DNA of 64,000 nt from Prunella strophiata. Taxonomy: Eukaryota; Chordata; Aves; Passeriformes; Prunellidae. The DNA lies in NCBI GenBank assembly GCA_036583965.1, contig JAZBQD010000014.1, positions 44,945,490-45,009,489 of the forward strand, read 5' to 3'. The notes below the pieces were generated by a model. The model was given only the letters and a program-made list of their open reading frames with translations, was not told the origin of the DNA and searched no databases. The first letter of the stretch is position 1; each line of letters begins with the position of its first letter. Shown one piece after another: positions 60,883-64,000 of this stretch. Position numbers and translations under genes: made by a program.

Positions 60883-63464
60883 AGAGGGTGCCAGAGGGTG
60901 GAGATGAGCATGGGAGTTCTGCTACAAGTTTCATCTATGCCAAAAATTGGCACCTTTATTTGCTCAGCTTTTTAACTGAGCCTTAATCTGAGCTGTTGAA
61001 AAAGCTTGACCAGATGTAGGATGTTGATCATAACTGCCCTCAGTGTTAATTTCTTGCAACACCGTGAATACTGACAATAGCTAATGTGGGACATAGTACT
61101 GAAGGTAATTTCACCCACTAAAGAGTTGCAGCTGTTCTGATTACTAAGATTTGGAACAGGTGTGCCCTTAATAGGGCACAGGTACATCCAATGACATTGA
61201 GTAGTACAAAAGGAGGGACCAAGAAGCTAGGAGGAGACAGAATTCAGTGAGCAGTACAGTGGTGAAGAAGGAGGATGGAGTCAGCAGTGCAAGGAACAGA
61301 ACTTGTGAAAAGGTATGGGACTCTCTACAGCAAGATAAAATTTCAGAGCTTGCTGTTATAGCTAGTAACTTTACTGGTGTCAATAATGACCTAATTGGTA
61401 ATTAATGAGCTAATATGTAATGAGCTAGTGTGGGTAATGAGAAGTATTTTTGAGCAAAATGAGTTTTTTGTTTAACATTTCACTATCTTTATTAGAGCAG
61501 ATTTATCCTAACTGTAGAAACAGTATCATGATATTAGTAGACCCAAAGTAATATAAGACAAAGTTACTCTTTACTGAACAGAAGCCCCATTGTGGAGATT
61601 TATATTAGAAAGTCACTTAATCAGCTTCTGATTAATAATTAATTAAGAGCATGGGCTCATTCAATTATTTCCTTCTAATATTTTCACCCTTTTTCTTTCT
61701 CCACCAAAACGAAATTCATTAAGAAATGCTGTCAAAGGTGACTAATGCAATTGAAGACAAACCTCTAAATGTAAAATTCTTGTTCAGAAAAAAGATGGCA
61801 TTTCATACTCACAAACTAATGACTAATAATTAACAAAAAATCACTAATATTATAATCTTAAAACTGTACTTGACCATCCACTACTGCTTCCTGGAGGCAA
61901 AAATCAGGGAAATATCTTTTCAGAGCTGAGTAATTGTTACATACACGATCATCTGTAGTTATGAGTAGAATTCTTGATAGGAATAAGAGGATGAAACTAA
62001 GGGTAAGAAAATTTTGTCTGAATATTGAGATAAATTTCTAAACACTGAAATCTATTATACTGTGCAGTCATTTCCGGGAGCACATTATTTTCATATTTAT
62101 TTTGCTCTCACTATCCCACAAATCATGCTGATTTAAAGCCTAAAAGCACTTTGTGGAGTTTGAAATTAAACCCAGATGTTTGAAAAAGAAAAGTAAACAG
62201 AAGAAATCACAGAGTCTTTAATTTCAACTATATGTAGTTTTCTTTTTCCCCTCTTCTCTACAACACCCACTTTCAAGGAATTCTGAAGCTCTGAATAAGA
62301 AGTATGCCTGCCTGGTGTGGAAAAAAACCTACTTTTTATTTTAGCTCCATTTGCAAAATATTCTTCCAGGTGTTATATTATTGTCTTTTATAAGATGGCA
62401 ACACATTTTAACTGTCATTAACACATTTAACTGTCAAAACATATTTTGACATGAGAGATTTCTCTACATATTCTACTGTGCCACTTAATTGATTAATTTT
62501 TTTTTGAAAAATCTTAACCATGCTTGGGAAAGAAAGAGGTCACATAATAACATGGCAATACTAGCTGTTCACATATATTTTTCCTGGTAGTTTGAACTGG
62601 TGGCACAGGGCATTAGAGAGCCTTTCATGATACCAAAATTAATCTTTCATGAACCAATTAAAAAGAAGAGATATCATAAAAAAATTTGTTTGATTTAGGG
62701 AGGGAAACTTCACCAATGATGATTAGTGGTGACTTCTTGGATTTGTTGCCTACTTGAGGCAATGGATACAGATATTGTATGTACCTATAACTAGACTTAT
62801 AAGAAAAGCTGCACTAAATTTCTTATTCTTTTGCACTTACTTGGTCAGCCCTCATCCTGGCAGATGGTGATGAGCAAGCAAATTTAGGAGCATCTTAGTC
62901 ATTATGGGAAATACCAATCTTATTGGTTAATGTCACACAAAGCAGTGTGTGACCAGTCATAACTCCTTACAACCATCTGTTCTTTCTGGGTATGAGTAGA
63001 CTATTTTGGTATGGACTCTGTTTTTTAATATACCAAATACTTTACTGTGTCCAGTGACCATGAGGGTATATATATCCATACACCAGATGGGTATGAATAG
63101 GACATAATGATGATTTTTAGTAAGCATGATTTATTCATATTTATTCTTCACAGATTCTTCAGAGGAAAACTAGACATTTTAAATTCATAGATGTACTGGT
63201 AATAAAGAAGATTGTACATAAAATGTTAAGGGACCTGAGGATAAGAGTAAAAGCTTTTTATTGAAGGATTCACTACAGATGCAGAATTACTTATATGATA
63301 CATTGCCTCCCTTCCCATGCTATTCCTCCACAGCTGAGATTCATGACTTAGAGGTTATATTCCTGCTGTGATTTTTAATGCACAATATACTGGTGCTCCT
63401 ATGTCTTTAAATAAGCACATGTGGAATGTTTTAAATCTCACAAACTATGCCCTCACACATAGTG
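60883..63464. other. Unique AT-rich non-coding sequence
   Basis: No gene is visible. A short degenerate array of the word taatgag(ct) occurs at 61403-61441 (three copies, spacing 15 and 17 bases). No frame exceeds 71 codons. Confidence 0.6.
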
Positions 63465-63640
63465 GTCAGATGGTCAGTGCAGCCTCCGATCACCGACAGT
63501 GGCCAGCAGGACACACTCGGTGAAGATCAGATAGCAAAGAGTGATCTTTTCCCCCCAGAATTTTCTCTGAACCTTCTGTGATGTGCAGCACAGAAAGCCC
63601 CTGGGCCAGAAATGAAAGGGACAGTGATTTTATTGATCTC
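63465..63640. other. Small GC-raised patch of unknown origin
   Basis: Three CpG sites fall within about 40 bases (ccgatcaccgacagtgg and actcggtg, 63487-63523), unusual in this window. The following 'gtgatcttttccccccagaatt' and 'ctgtgatgtgcagcacag' have a retroelement-like texture, but no family comes to mind. It may be a fragment of a younger insertion. Confidence 0.3.
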
Positions 63641-64000
63641 TATCATACCTTCTTTCTATCACCTTCATCTTAGCCTGAACAATCCTAACCATTGCTTCTA
63701 CAGAGGCAGGTTGCCTATCAATAAAACGTGGAATCCCTACAAGTATATTTTGGCTTCTGATTATTCTTTCCTTTTTTTGTATCTTTGCTTTCAAATCCCT
63801 CTCTAAAATTTCTCCTTTTATAATCTAAGTTTTGTTTGAATGCAGAGAAACACAAAAGATCTGGATTTGGTTAAAAGAGAAAGAAAGAGAACCCTCAAAC
63901 ATTTAGTTGTATGCACTATATCTTGTTCATAATCCCTTCTCTTTGAGACCTAAAGTCTGCAAAGTCCTTGGATTATGGGTTATTTATTCAGTTACTTGTT
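63641..64000. other. Unique AT-rich non-coding sequence
   Basis: I see no gene or repeat. The window ends inside unremarkable sequence. Confidence 0.6.

Noticed and set aside
1..64000. A multi-gene system or operon-like cluster
   Set aside because: No supported coding region was found. Open frames are short, unconserved in character or explained by repeats.

Overview
This window looks like a stretch of bird nuclear genome without a recognisable protein-coding gene, RNA gene or CpG-island promoter. It is AT-rich, poor in CpG and dense in stop codons. The bird assignment rests on interspersed repeats. There are four CR1 LINE fragments, and the best preserved 3' ends carry the family's ATTCTATGATTCT-type terminus. 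There are also two retroviral LTRs of types I know from avian, especially songbird, genomes. The species cannot be told from the sequence; a neoavian bird, perhaps a songbird, is an inference.

Layout. Bases 1-11640 are unique AT-rich DNA with one striking 24-bp perfect hairpin (1822-1873). Bases 11640-12490 are a GC-raised block of unknown origin. An approximately 1.1-kb solo LTR lies at about 16411-17495. A 5'-truncated CR1 on the minus strand (19341-20505) still shows pieces of its reverse transcriptase, broken by frameshifts, stops and a mutated catalytic motif. A second LTR lies at about 26105-26476. Short CR1 3' ends lie at 31772-31980 (plus) and 37309-37505 (minus). A possible MIR remnant lies inside a 172-codon open frame near 39.1-39.6 kb. 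A near-perfect 100-bp tandem duplication starts at 48762. A long minus-strand CR1 covers 52490-53643, and a possible much older CR1/L3 relic lies near 56.74 kb. The rest is unique sequence with simple repeats.

There is no gene set that works together. The window behaves like an intergenic or large-intron region shaped by CR1 and LTR insertion, decay and small local duplications and inversions. I looked for an unusual biological system and did not find one. The most worthwhile leads are local: the perfect hairpin with a triplicated motif, the 15-bp repeat with an inverted copy, the 100-bp recent duplication, the unexplained GC-raised blocks and the 172-codon open frame. All repeat names come from recalled family sequence, not from a database search.
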